This document shows positions 43,898 through 56,339 of a stretch of DNA of 64,000 nucleotides, one piece after another. Both the position numbers and the translations under genes were made by a program. Source of the DNA: Chromera velia (Eukaryota > Sar > Chromeraceae); contig JAHBMJ010000057.1 in NCBI GenBank assembly GCA_018398765.1, positions 1 to 64,000 of the forward strand. The letters run 5' to 3'. How positions within the stretch are numbered: position 1 is the first letter of the stretch; every line of letters begins with the position of its first letter. Under the pieces are notes generated by a model, which worked only from the letters and a program-made list of their open reading frames with translations, did not search any database and was not told where the DNA came from.

Positions 43898-45325
43898 GTG
43901 AGGAGAGCTAGGGGAGATTCATTGTGAGGGCATGCATCACCCCTGTCTGGTGTTCCCTTCAGATCGGAGTCGGAGGACCGGATTTAAAGTCGTCGTCATT
44001 GAATGACAGATCGATCGCACCTCTTTGAATTAATTTCACCACCTGTACAGAATAAGTCGAGCCAATGCATGACAGAATTCATGGAGAAAAAGAAAATTGG
44101 CGGGATGGAGGGACTTAGGCCAAGAGGGAGTCAGAGACACATGCAGAGTCTGATAGACAGGAAGCACGATTGATTGTTGATTCTCCCTCTCTTTATCCAT
44201 TTGTTCACGTTTCCCTCTTTGTTCTCTGAAGAAGATTTCTAGGAAGATTTTGTATTGTGTATGTATAATTGACCTAAGCCTTGTCCTAGTAAGGAATTTA
44301 AAGAATATCATGTGTTATATAATTTATAATGTAAGTGTAGAAATAATACTTCAGATGATCTATGAGATGATCCCATGCAGTCAGCTGGTAGCTGCTGCTG
44401 CCCGGCTGTATGATTGTAACTCAGATTGTTGTATTACATTAAAAAGACTTGCATTATTAGAGAGACACTCAGAGACTTAAACTCAGACTTTAAGAGAGAA
44501 ATAAGAAATATAATTCAAATTTTTGCTAATTTTTGCATAGAAACAGCTTCAACAGTTAATTTTAAATTTAGTTCCAAATCATATGGTTGTATTTTATTTT
44601 TTGAATTGCACTTCAGTTTTGAATTTTCATACTTCAAAAAGACTTTCTAGTTTTAATTGGTAATAGTGATAGTGATTGGTCTAGGAGTGGTCTTTAGACA
44701 GATTTTCTTTTAGTTTAGATTTTTTACCCCCTCCAAACTAATATATTGATCTATCCCAAAAATAAAAAAAAAATATGTAAAAAATCTGTCTAGTAAAAAC
44801 GTATGGCCTGAGCGTCGGCCTTTCAACCAGCTTCAATTCAATGCTTCGGACGAGGCTTTGGAGCAGCTAAATTTAACGCTCGCCTGCAGACAAGGAGTTG
44901 GGTGCTCTCTTTATCCTCGTTCATCGCAGCGGGGCATTTCTGTTCTCCCTCTGATGCGCCTGCAGGTCTGCACTCTCTGCTTACAGATCTTCGGAGTTAC
45001 CCCGTTTAGATTAGTTAGATTAGTTAGATATTTTTTTTTTTTGAAAATCTAATATAAATAATCTATCTAGCGATCACCCCTAGTGATTGGTGCTCTAGAT
45101 AGTTAGTTTCTAAAGTTTATTATAAAGTTTACAGTAATTTTTACTAGATTTCAAAGTTTCAATTACGAGATTTTAAGGACAAGGCTTCCGAAAAGCTCTA
45201 ATACGGAGAACTTCCCCCGGGAGAAGCCATCTAGAATAGGAAGCCATGAGATAGCCCGAGCACGCAATTAAGCGCTAATGATTCATGGCAATTTCATGCA
45301 GTCGGACACTGCAGCAGTCATTGAA
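43898..45325. other. Convergent AT-rich intergenic region
   Basis: Between the 3' ends of PRA1 (plus) and the SNARE gene (minus). Mostly AT-rich with short inverted repeats, for example TTTAGACAGATTTT near 44694 and AAAAATCTGTCTAG near 44780. A GC-richer island at about 44800-45000 has a short open frame but no splice or domain support. Confidence 0.6.
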
Positions 45326-45397
45326 TCACCGAAATGGGTTCCACCATTGTCTCATCTTCTCTGCCGCCTTGTTTGATGTCTCTACATTCTCTCCGAC

Positions 45398-45432
<35 letters not shown>

Positions 45433-45480
45433 CACACACACACATGCACGCACACACATAGACACACACACACACGCGCG

Positions 45481-45525
<45 letters not shown>

Positions 45526-46732
45526 ACAAACAAACAAACAAACAAAGAAAGAAAGAAAGGGAGAGAGAGAGGCAGGTGGCAGGTGATCACCTATGGATGA
45601 CGTGCGTGCATCGTCTTCGCCCAACTCGACACAGCAAGAAGCGGCACCAATTCGCTCAAGATCCCAGGCTGTGTCATTGAATGCCATCCAACAAGAAGAG
45701 ATGAGGTGTTGCCTCTTTCAAAGTGACATTGAATTCAGCATACTCTCTGATCGACTGACCTGCTTCATTTTTGCCCGACTCGCCTCGATCACCTCCCGCT
45801 GCCGCCTCAACTCAGCCACCGTCTCCGTTGCATGCGCCCCCGTTTCTGCGATCGTGCGGCAGGCCTGCTCCAGTTGGTGCGTCTGTCTGTAAGCACGGCC
45901 CTCCACCCTGGAAATTGACGGTTCTTTGCCTTTCTCCTCTGTCTCCCCCTGCTTGGGCGTGCCTCCTCTCGACGCCACGGAGTCCATGGCGGCTGCTGCG
46001 GCGGCGGAGAGTTTGGACTCCGCCGTCTCCCATTGCTGAGCGAGTTGCGCTCTCACGGGGGGGTCCATGGTCTGAAATCTCATGCGGAGATCTCGGAGCG
46101 ATGCTGCATGCATTCATTTTCATACAGAAAAGAATACAGAAAAGAAATGTTTTCATACAGAAAAGAATACAGAAAAGAATACAGAAAAGAAATGTACGAA
46201 AATGAATGCACGGGGGGGTTCCATGAATGCATTTGGAAGAAGACGAAATGCTTGCAAGGGAGCGTTGCTGCATTGATGGCACAAAGATTTGAGGAAGCGG
46301 GTCCGTCCAAGGATGCCTTTTGGGGAAATGTTTAGTTCCTTTCGCAGCTTCGTGCAATTATTCCTTGCTTCCCTCCTTCCCTCCTCTCTTCCTTCCTTCC
46401 CTCCTTCGTTCGTTCCCTTTTTCTTCCGTATTCCTTTCATTCACTCATCCATTTTTTGCTTCGTTGTTACATTCAGCCGTCCTTCTTCTGTTTCTCTCCC
46501 CCCCCCCCTACTTTTCTTTCTTTTTTCTTTCCCACCTCGCTTGCATTGATTCATGGATTGATTGATCCATTCATTCATTCAACTACTCATTCGCCCCTTC
46601 GTTCTTTCTTCCTTCCTTCCTTCCTTCCTTCCTTTTTTCTCTTCCTTTTTTTCTTTCTCTCTTTTTTTATTTCTTTGCTTATTTATTATTTTCTTTCTAC
46701 TATCTCCCTTTCTTCCCTTCTTCCTTCCTTCC

Positions 46733-46769
<37 letters not shown>

Positions 46770-46844
46770 GTCATTCTTCCGTTCTCTCTCGCTCTCGCTC
46801 TCGCTCTCGCTCTCGCTCTCGCTCTCGCTCTCGCTCTCGCTCTC

Positions 46845-46895
<51 letters not shown>

Positions 46896-47621
46896 TTTTT
46901 TTTAAGACCCTTTCCTTTCCTTTCCTTTCCTTTTTTCTTTCTTTCTTTCTTTCCTTCCTTTCTTTCTTTCTTCCTTTCTTCCTTCCTTCCTTGCTTCCTT
47001 CCTTTCTTCCTTCCTTCTCATGGATTGTCCGATGCAATGCTATTCTGGCGGACAGTCATTCTTGCCGTTTTGCCGCGCCCGAGTTTCGCGCCCGAGTTTT
47101 TCCTTCGCAAAATGGCTGACTCGGGTGCGAAACTGGGGCGCGGCAAAACGGCAAGAATGACTGTCCGCCATAATATTGGTGATGGGTACATGGGGGGATG
47201 TGGGAGAAGAGGAGGAAAGCAGTCCGAACAGCATTTGGGGTCTATGTGTGCGTCGCAGGTTCGTTGATGTTTCGTTCTCTTCTCTGAGACTCCAGTTGGG
47301 GCCCGTTTATGCTCATCTACATCCAGTGGAGATATGTCAGTATACAGAAGTGTTGGGCGGCTTCTCTCTCTCTCTCTCTGCGGCTTTCTTTCTCTCTGCC
47401 CCCCTTCTCTTCCCCGTCTCCCCAACATGTTGTGCACCACTTTGTGCCTTGAATGACATTGTCATCCCCTCAGGTTATTCTTGCCTACCTGTGATTTGTT
47501 TGTTGATTTGCCTTGCCCGTTGCAACTTCATGCCAGAGCTGGGGTCCTCTGCCTCCCTCTGGAAGTCCTTCACCTGTCCTTCCAACTCCTCCAAAGATTC
47601 CAGGAAGTCTTCGCGATCCAT
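45326..47621 (-). CDS. Qb-type SNARE-like protein, apparently without a membrane anchor
   Basis: Three exons, 47621-47489, 46103-45760 and 45397-45326, join in phases 1 and 0 to give 182 residues. The ATG at 47621 opens a helical N terminus ([20 protein letters not shown]) like that of NPSN- and Vti1-type SNAREs. The SNARE helix runs from about residue 125: [20 protein letters not shown] then [19 protein letters not shown], with the Q-R-E core of Qb/V-SNARE C-terminal domains, and continues into [19 protein letters not shown]. The protein then stops with NPFR, so no membrane helix follows, whereas Vti1 and NPSN end in one. Either it is a soluble SNARE held by partners or another anchor, or a further alternative exon exists. 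Likely role: vesicle fusion. Confidence 0.78.
45402..45560. repeat. Compound (CA)n(GA)n(AAAC)n(GAAA)n microsatellite
   Basis: On the minus strand the GT run leads directly into GTGCAG, the acceptor of the last SNARE exon (45397-45326). Confidence 0.9.
46104..46212. repeat. Hairpin element of the ATGCATTCATTTTCATACAG family
   Basis: GCATGCATTCATTTTCATAC at the left pairs with GTACGAAAATGAATGC at the right. The middle has repeated AGAAAAGAATAC units. It abuts the acceptor of SNARE exon 46103-45760 (minus sense CATGCAG). Confidence 0.75.
46370..47020. repeat. Pyrimidine-rich TTCC/TC/CTCGCT simple repeats
   Basis: Long TTCC, TTTC and TC runs plus an array of CTCGCT units (about 46784-46845), all within the first SNARE intron. 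Confidence 0.9.
47047..47169. mobile_element. Foldback element with 33-base perfect terminal inverted repeats
   Basis: Bases 47047-47079 are the exact reverse complement of 47137-47169 (ends GGCGGACAG / CTGTCCGCC). The interior (GAGTTTCGCGCCCGAGT against ACTCGGGTGCGAAACT) is also nearly self-complementary, leaving a loop of about 21 bases. It is MITE-like, codes for nothing, sits in an intron, and no clear target duplication is visible. Confidence 0.75.
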
Positions 47622-48512
47622 TGGAAGACCAGTGAGTGAACTCCACTCTGATGCAGTGAGCTGGTAGACGCGCGAAGGAAGGAACAGGCAACACGGAAAA
47701 ATAGAGACGGCCACAGTACTGGATCGAAGTGCAAAAGAACCTCAAATCTGTCAACAATTTAAAGACAATGAAACACTGACAGAGCTCAGCGCTGCACTGG
47801 CAGAAAAGAAATCAAGATGGTTGCAACGAGAGGGGTAGACCGGCAGAAGACGCGAAGCAATGTGTCAGGGTCAAGTCTCGACTTTGATGTAGACGGCTCA
47901 TGACGGATCTATTTTTTGTGGCTTTGGAATTCGCAAAATTTCGCAAAGGCTCCCGGCATGCCATGCACCCGGCCTCGTATACACACATGCAGACACAACT
48001 CTTTGTGCCGGGGCCCCTCTGGGTCACAGCGGATCAGATCGCATGATCGTCTTTCCTGAGTTTGTTCTCTTAATTCGCTTCTCTGAGTCCACTGAGGAAA
48101 CGCGTTGATTCGCGTCACAAAGTGCGCATTCTGGTTCAGTATGGACGGAAGGAGCCTCGTGTCAGATCTTTTAAGGCGAGCTCCACCATTTCTCGAAGCA
48201 AATGAGGAATCTCCAGACGATCCATCTAGGATCGATCAGACTGATGACTGAATGATCGGCAGTCCCAAATTTGAGCTTCATTTGGTTGAATCTGAAAAGA
48301 GGAGAGGACGCTTCAATGACCTCCCCCACAGAATGCTACCGCATTATCCACGCGGGGCGATGGTTCCATGACACCGCCCGGCAGGTGGCCCTCCAATCGT
48401 CGAAAAGAGTCAGTCGAGTCGACGCTTCAAGAGACGGGACAGGGAGGAACTCTTCTGACCTTGATGCAAGCAATGGGGGGGGGGGCCTCCGGTGGCCTGG
48501 CGTCCCATCTGC
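47622..48512. promoter_or_regulatory. Divergent spacer between SNARE and calpain genes
   Basis: About 0.9 kb separates outward-pointing genes. A short open stretch at 48316-48384 starting ATG and ending at a GT (CGGCAG^GTGGCC) is an alternative first exon of the calpain gene. No core-promoter motif identified. Confidence 0.35.
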
Positions 48513-51500
48513 ATGATGGAGGATTGGGTAGCCATCTGTGATCTCACATCTATATCTATGTGAGTTGCGTTCTGACCTGTGCTTGTGTGCTTGTGTGCAG
48601 TGGGTGGGCCCTCTTGTGGCCTCTACTCTCCTGGCCGTGGTGTTCATGGAGCACTGCAGGTGGAACGTTCGGTTTGGCCCCGGAAAGCTGTACAGATTCC
48701 TTCGTCTGGGCTGTGGGAGGCGGCTGGGGGGGGCAGAGGTCGCCGGAGAGGTCCCGAATCTACTCTTCGTTCCTCTGGCCGTGCTGTCTGCAGCGATCCT
48801 CTTGGCGCCTTTGGGGTTTCTGGGGGTCTGGTTGTGCGCTCCTTACGATACCGGACTTCCCTTGTTTGTTGTCAACGGGGTGCTGCTGATGGTTCTGTGT
48901 TGTCTGTTTGGAATAGCAGGGTGGAGAGTGGGGTCCTTCGGCCGAATGCTCCTCTACAGGGGGCTCTCCAGAGTGCTTCTGTGTGTGGCCGGGCTTCTCT
49001 GGGTGGGGTTTCAGGGCTCGACAATGGTTTTCTTTCGTGACCGTGTGATCGCACTGGGCGGGGTGGGTGTAGAGGACAACTGGGACACTCTCGAGGAGAT
49101 CGAGGGGGAGACGGCAGGGTACCTGTACTCGTACTCTTGCTTCAGCGTGGTGCTCTATGGTCTGAACGCCATCTGCGTGGTGCTCTGCGTTCGGCTGGTC
49201 AGTCAGGCAGGACATTGCAGCCTCCCGCTGGTAATCCTACTCTTTACATTCGTCTTGCGAACTGCTGTGCAGTCTCTTTGAAGTTGAAGATGATCTCTTC
49301 TCTTCTCTTCTCTCGTTCAATCAAGGTGTGAACGAAGAAGCTCCTCGAATTTTTCGACAGAGATGATTTGCAGAGCGTCTGGCCAGCCTCTGAAATGCTT
49401 CAACACCTGCTATCCGCCCGACTGGTCTTCTTTCTCGTTTCCTTCCTTGCCTTCGTTAATGTCCTTTCTGTCTTTCTTCTGTTTGCAGATCTTCTGGCCC
49501 CGGAAGGCAGATGTGGGCCTGGTGTTTGAACAGCTCCTGCGCACCTCGGAGGCAGAAGCAGAGGAAGCCGCTGCCCCCGCCTCTGACTTCGTGCGAAGAA
49601 GCCGGACGGCGATTGACAGAGTGCCTTCGGAGGAACCCACTGAGTCCCCTCCCCTACCGACGCACGCAGAGGAGGAAGGGGGGGACGGGCTCTGTCTGAC
49701 CGGGGAGGAGGCGGCAGCGCACCTCGATCACTCCAATTCCGCTCCATGCGAGCGGAGCGAAAAAGAGAAAGAGCCCCAGCATGGAGGCCCCCGAAGAACG
49801 GCCACATGGGGGGGGGGCCTGGGAGGGAGGTCGGCCACTTCCTCTTCCTTGGGGGAGCCTGCTGATTGTGCGTCACCGGGTGCGCACGGGGGCCTGGACT
49901 CCCATCAGTTGCGGCCACCCTTGCCGTCTCCTTACGGTGCAGAGAGGTCACGGAGAAGTCCCGCCGGCGGGGTGGTGGACCCAGACCCTGCGGCCTTGGC
50001 GGCACTAGCGGCAGAGCATAAGAAAGCCGCAAGGCTTGCTCGTTCGCGGGTGCCTCTTCTGTACGCGGTGGGTTTGTTCTTTCTGATTGCCCACGCGATG
50101 GCAGTGTGCATTCTGCCGATGGACAGAGTACCCCGAACTTTGAGAGAGAAACCGCCAGCGGAACAACTGCGGTCCCGGAAAGTGACGTTGCGTTCACTTT
50201 TGTCGGGGGAGAGAGCGGGGGGGGAAGGTGGAAAGGGAACTGGCGTCGTCGGGGGTGAGGTTGAGGAGATCTTTCCGGGAATTGCCCGATTAGGTCGCCT
50301 GTTGAGTATTGATGATGTCAGGGGTGATCCTGTGTTTTCTTCAACTTTAGATGATGATGGTGACACCGTTGTTGATCATGATATCAGGGGTGCTTCCGCT
50401 ATCGCTGGTTTGCCGTCTCTAGGCCGCACAGACCTGGACACGGGGGATGACAACTCATCGTCGAGACAGAGTGAATCGATCGTCTGTCCGAAGGATAAAG
50501 CGATGTGGGAGAGGGCAGTGTTCGCAGGGTGGTTGAATTTGGCGCTTTTGGTTCTTGTGGATGTGACGATCTTTCTCGCTGCGGGTCCGCGGAATCCGTT
50601 TCGGTCGTTGGTTGGTCGTCTGGCCGGGGGGGGAGGAGACGGTATCGATGGGGGGACGGAGGGGGAGGAGAGCGTACAGGAGGAATTCGAAAATGGGTGG
50701 GATCTGTTGTTGAGGGAACGAGACGGCAGGAGGGAAAGCTCTTTTCTGTTGTCGAGTGAGCTGGGCGTCTCCGTTCTTCTGGTCTTCGCTCGGTTCTGCC
50801 TCTGCTTCTCTCTCAATTGGTGGTTCGTGCAGGTCAGTGACACAAGCAAGGACACATCAATTCTCGAAAGCTTGAGCTCCCGCTTCTTCCTTCAGTTCGC
50901 ACTCCATTGACGCACGCACGCGCTGATGGAAGCCTTCGAGAGTCTAAGCTCTCCCGTGCGTGTCGGAAGGTGTGATTCGCGATACTGGATGTGTGTTTGT
51001 TTGTTTGTTTGTTTGTGCCATTTCTCCTTGTGCTTTTAGGCCCCTTCCGACAACTTCCAGAGGAGAAGACGAAGCGTACTTGTCGCTGTTGTGAGTTTCC
51101 TCTAATTTTCTTCTCCCTCCTCCCTCCTTGACTCACTCAGTTAATCAATTCATCATCACTGCTGCAGCACTCACTCGTGTTTCTGGTGGTGATTCTGATC
51201 TTGGTTGCCTCTGCCGTCTCTGAGAGGCTCCCTGTGGGGGCAGCAGACCTCCAGTTCCGAAGAGTCATGCTCGCAGTCACAGTCAGTTGGTTGGTTGAGT
51301 AGTTGGACGGGGGATTTGTCGAGATAAGAGTGATTGATGGTTTCGGAGTTGCATACGGCTGACGTGGTTGCGATCTTGAGAGGCAGATCCCTTTTTGCCA
51401 ATCGAGTCTGGTTTGTGTGTGGTGGTGGTCATCAATGTAGTAGGGGAAATACAGTGAGAGGAACAGACTATTTCGGTACGGATGTGTGTCGCATTGTCAA

Positions 51501-54500
51501 GTCTCGATTGTTTTGCATTCTTTTCTGCAGGCCGTGAAGACTTACCTCCAGCAGACGCTCTTGCCTTTACTTTCATATAGAATACTGTATGTACTTTCAA
51601 AAAAGAATTCTGTATGAAAATAAATGCATGCATTGTTTTCTGCATGCAGGCCGTGAAGACTTACCTCCAGCAGACGCGCCAGAGCGTCAAAGTCCCCGGA
51701 GGCGCTCAGCAGGATTCCCTAGGAGAGGACGGGGCGGCCGGAGGGGATGAGGGGGTGGAGACAGTGGAGGGGGGGGGATTGGAAGATTCCGTTGAGGGCT
51801 GCACCGAGAGGGAGGCTGCAGCGGGGGGCGGTGGGTGTGAAAACTGCGTTGGGAATCACTCACAGGTCCCCCCCCCTCTTTTCAGACTTCGGTCTTCTTC
51901 AGGCTACCTAGCAGCGTGGCTCGTTCAGATGAGAGAGGAGAGATTGAGGTCTCCAGAGGTTCTCGCGATCCTTCTGACTTTAATATTTGTGGTGGAGATC
52001 GGCACGGTCGGAGCGCTGTACACGAAGCAGATGATACCGGAAGGGGCGTTGCCCAACTTTGTGTTTGGAGATGAGGGGGACGAGGTGGGGGCAAAGACCA
52101 GCATCATGCAGACGAAGTTTGGGTGGTTGGCTTTGGCGCTTCTTGTAGCGTTCTCAGCCATTTACGTGGCTTTGAGGAAACTGCAGCAGAAGAAGTGGAG
52201 TCTCACGAGGCAGACGGTGGGGCTTTTGATCTTTGCCTGGTTTGCCTGCAACATCGTGGGTGTTGCTTTGTGGATTTTCCGGAGCGTCTGGTTGTTTTTG
52301 TGGCTGGCTCTTTTAGGTCCTTTGGGCATCGGGCCGATTCTTTACTTCTACGGCAGTTGGGTGAAGAATAACTTCTGCTTGTGGACTCCTGTGAGCGAAT
52401 TGGAGGCGCAGGGGCTTCTTTTGGAGAGGGAGAGAGAGGCACAGGAGAAAAGAAGGAGACGGCAAAGAGAGAGGGAGCTGCAAAGGGGGGGAAGAAGAAG
52501 AAGCAGAAGCAGGGAGGAGAGAAGAGGACCGAACGGTGTCACTCAGAGAGGGAGAGCAGGACAATCCACCAGAGCTTTGAGGTGTCTCTCAAGTCTCCCA
52601 CCTGCAAGGAGAGAGGACTTTAAGAGAATCTTTGCCTATGCGCTCAGGTCAGTCACAGTGAGATGGTGCGAGTGGTCCGTGAAAGAGAAAAAGGAGAGAA
52701 GGGAGCTCAGACCAATCGAAATATGCGAACTCCTGAACGCATTCGTTCGCTTTTTCTTCCATCGCTGTTTTCGTCCGCCCCCTCTGTCACTCTCTCTGGT
52801 TTTGATTTTTCGAATAGAAGAGTACTTGAGCAGTCACTGTGTCTGTGTCTGTGTCTGTGTCCGTGTGTGTTGTGATCTCTTCGGGTTGATAGCAGCTTCT
52901 ATATTCCGTCGTGTGTCGCGTGCATTCGCGTGTTTTTCTGTATGCATACATTTCTTCTGTGCGTTCGCGTCTTTGTCTGTATGCGTCCACTTTTTCTGTG
53001 CAGTTTCGTTCTGTTTGGAACTTCGATTGCTGCGATGTATTTCGCCATGAGCCCTCGCTCAGTAAGCTGGTTGGGTTGGGGCACAGTGGGTGCTTTCTTT
53101 CTGGGTCTGCTCCTTTGGTTCGTGTGGGAGGGATACTTCGGGAAGGCCCGGTGGTCGGGGTTCGAGACGTTCAACTCGGTCCTGTTCCTCTTGGGGGAGG
53201 CCGTGTGGGGGTGGTGCCTCTGGGAGTATTTCCTTGAGGACGTCATACATCTGAGGTAAGTGGGTGGGGGGGTGCAGAAACAAATCTGCATTTGCATGTA
53301 CAGACATTTACAGAATGGGTGCACATACGCACACGCATGTGCAGACACATGCATCTGTTTGGATGTCTTTGCGCACAGCAAAGCAAAAAATGCAGGCAGG
53401 CAAGCAAGGAGGAAACAAAAGCCATTCCGCTGTCTCCTTCCGCTGTGTGGACACTTTTCTCTCTTTGTGCGAGGCTCTTTTCGTATGCATTTGAGGATTA
53501 TTTCACGCCCTTCCTGCCTGCCTCCCTGCCTGCAGACGCGAGGTTCACGTTCTGATCGTGGCCTTCGTGCTGATTGTGATTCCTTCTCTCCTTCTGTTCG
53601 CGTTCTCGATCCGTGCTTGGAGGGAGACCGGGTGGAACCCTCAAGTGCCCCCGGCAGCTCGGTGGAGTCGTCTGGCGGCGTTTCTCTTCCTGTTCATCTA
53701 CGCAGCCCTTTGCTTCGGGTTCCTCGGACCTCTCAAACCGCTGCCGTGGTGCGCTCTGGCTTTGGTCGTCTTGCTCTGCGCAGCCACGTTCTGCGTGCAG
53801 GTGGGTGCTTGAGCGTTTTGTTCTCTTTCATTTTGCTGTCTGGTTTGGATTTCTTTTCTTTTTCTTGGCCGGTGGTCTTGCTCTGTGCAGCCACGTTCTG
53901 CGTGCAGGTGGGTGCTTGAGTGTTTTGTGTTTTGTTTTCTTCTCTTTCATTTTGCTGTCTGGTTTTGATTTGTATTCTTTTTCTTGGCTTCTTCTCCGTC
54001 AGGGGGTTGGACAGTTTGACGGTTTGCCCTCGAAGATCCGTGGTGGGGTTTCCTTGAGTTTCTATCTATTCTTTTTCTGAATTGGCTTCTTTGAGTGAAT
54101 GGGATCCTGGATCTTGGATGGCCATGTTCATACGAATAATACACTGGCGATGCAAATTCTCTTACTTGTATACAAAAAAAGACACAAGGGTTCCCTCCTT
54201 TTCTTCCTGCATCTTTTCCTTTCCCTCTCCTCCTCGCTCCCTTCCTGCTGCAGGCTTGGGTCCGTCGTGGTTTCTTCCTTCCCTTCTGGATGCGGTGGAG
54301 TTTGGGAATTCTGTCTACTCTCTGCGCCTCTGTGTACCTGGTCTTCGCCTGGCTGCACAACATGGAAGACGAGAGCGGACAGCCCAACGGAAAGAAAGAG
54401 TCGAACATCTGGGTATACCTCACTCCTCCTTGGGTCAGTCAGAAGGTCCAGAAAAGACGCACAGACAGCTACAGAGTATACATGCGTCCTGTGCACGAAG

Positions 54501-56307
54501 GATACTGCAACATCTCGGTCTTCTTTGCTCGATCCGCCCTGCGTCTGTTCTCTGGCTGGGTGGGAGAGTACTCGCACGCCTCAGACGGCTCTCGGTTTCC
54601 CTTCTCTCCCTCCGCCCCCCCCCGAGTTGTTTTTGCTTGCTTGCTAGCATCCCTCAAGTCAACCTCTCATGCAGTGAGTGCATCATAAAACAATCGTTTG
54701 GAAGGAAGTATTTATTTACATCCCTAACTGATTCCTCTCGATCCCGTCTGTCTGTCTGCCTGTCTGTCTGTCTGTCTGTCTGTGCGAACGTTCATCCATG
54801 CCTCGATGCCTGCATGCATGCAGCTGTTCACGGCATTCACGGTGTTCGCCGCCTCGTGGGTGATGCTGGTGAGGGCTCAGCACAGAGGGGAGCAGGTGTG
54901 GCTGTCTCTGGGGTACTCCTGCTCTCTGCATGGCGGGAGGGAGATGGGAAGAGGAGAGGAGAAAGGGACTACTGCGGGAGAGGGGGAGAAGGAGAAGAAG
55001 AACCGCGGGTGCATGTGCTTCGGGCTGACGGTGTTCAGACACGATCCCCGTCTCCGTGTGACGACTTTATGGACGGGAATGCCGAATTTGGGGCTCCTGG
55101 GATTCGCTATGGTAGGTGCGTCGGTCCGTTTTTTTTTTTTTTTTTGCGTGAGGAGATGAGCCTTCATTCCGTGGGGGGGATGGAATTAGATACGAAAAAA
55201 AAGAATTTTCCAGTCTCGTCGTCGTGCTTTTAGAGAAGCGTGACGAAACAAGATTTTCTTTGGTGCGGCGGGGGGGGGGAGACAAATGAAGAAAATGAAG
55301 AAAGGTGTTGTCGATTGGTCCTTACGAGCATGAGTGACTGTATGGATTCATTTTCATACAGAATGTTTGTATGCCTTTTAATCATACATGCACATTTATC
55401 GATTGGTAAGGAGCATGAGTGACTGACTGGCTGGGTGTAGATGCATTTGGTCGCTTCCTGTTTTGAATTGCCTTTCGTGCTGGGTCTTGAGACACTTTGC
55501 TCGATTTTGTGTTCTCAAATTGCTTCGTTGAGTTCTGTGTGCACTTCTTGTCTTCTTTATCAATTGACGCACGCAGGTCCTTGTGTGGGGAATGATCGCC
55601 TCCCTCCTGATCTCTCCTGCATCAAGTAAGTCTATCTCAGTTTTTCCGGATAGACTGCTCATTCTGGTCCATCTCATGTTGCTCTGTGCGGGATTGCACG
55701 TCCCCTTTTTCCCGGTATGCATATGCTGGATCTGAGGAACACGTGAGTCATTTTGGGTTTGCGGTCCGACTGATTCTTTTGTCTTGTGACTCAGCAGCGT
55801 TTGTGCATTCGGTCCTTTTGTCTCTTCTTTCTCATTCTTCCTTTTCCTTTCCTTCCTGACTGCTGCAGTCGGTCTCTTCTTCCTGGCCTTCCCCGTCCCC
55901 CTGGCGTTGGCGCTTTTGTCCCACTGGGAAATTGAAGGGTCCCAGAGGGCGTCGGTGCTCGAACACGCAGAGTACCTCTCTGTGAATCTGGCCAGACACA
56001 CCGAGTGAGTCCTTTTTTGGCATGACACTGTATGCGCATTGTTCCAAAACTGAGTGAGTCGGGCTGGGAAAGGAACACGAGAGAGGGTGGGACGGCGCAA
56101 TTTGGATCTCTGTCTCTGTCTCTCTCACTCTGCTTTCTTTTTTGAAGCAGTTCTGTCCGTCTCCACTTTCTTTCTCTCTCCGGCACGTAATGCCTCTTCG
56201 TTTTTTTTTTTTCAGTCCTTCGGTCCCATTCCTACCAACCGTACATGCTGTAATACTGGCAGAACAGACGCTGCGTCACACACACACACAGACACACACA
56301 CACACAC

Positions 56308-56339
<32 letters not shown>

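Larger units (their letters stand above)
48601..56004 (+). other. Membrane-spanning N-terminal region of the calpain
   Basis: Hydrophobic segments include VGPLVASTLLAVVF, LLFVPLAVLSAAILLAPLGF, LLYAVGLFFLIAHAMAV, VLAILLTLIFVVEIGTVGAL, LGWGTVGAFFLGLLLWFVW, VLIVAFVLIVIPSLLLFAF, LAAFLFLFIYAALCFGFL, FTAFTVFAASWVMLV and IGLFFLAFPVPLALALL. I count about 20, near the 21-24 assigned to plant DEK1. A disordered loop (49500-50030 and 50140-50480) interrupts early segments. Confidence 0.8.

Noticed and set aside
44694-44793. AT-rich inverted repeat as a transposon
   Set aside because: Only 11-14 bases pair imperfectly in AT-rich DNA, which is expected by chance.
45682-45759. Read-through of the SNARE exon past 45760 ending in a short Ser/Met-rich tail
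   Set aside because: It superficially resembles a SNARE tail, but the CAG^GTCAGT donor and the good acceptor at 45397 continue the heptad pattern better.
46456-47119. Ser/Leu/Phe-rich frames over the TTCC and CTCGCT repeats
   Set aside because: Simple-sequence artefact inside the SNARE intron.
54434-54688. Extension of calpain exon 54254-54433 through a further open stretch
   Set aside because: Stopping at TGG^GTCAGT gives phase 0 to the next exon and a continuous membrane protein; read-through ends in a stop with no matching donor.
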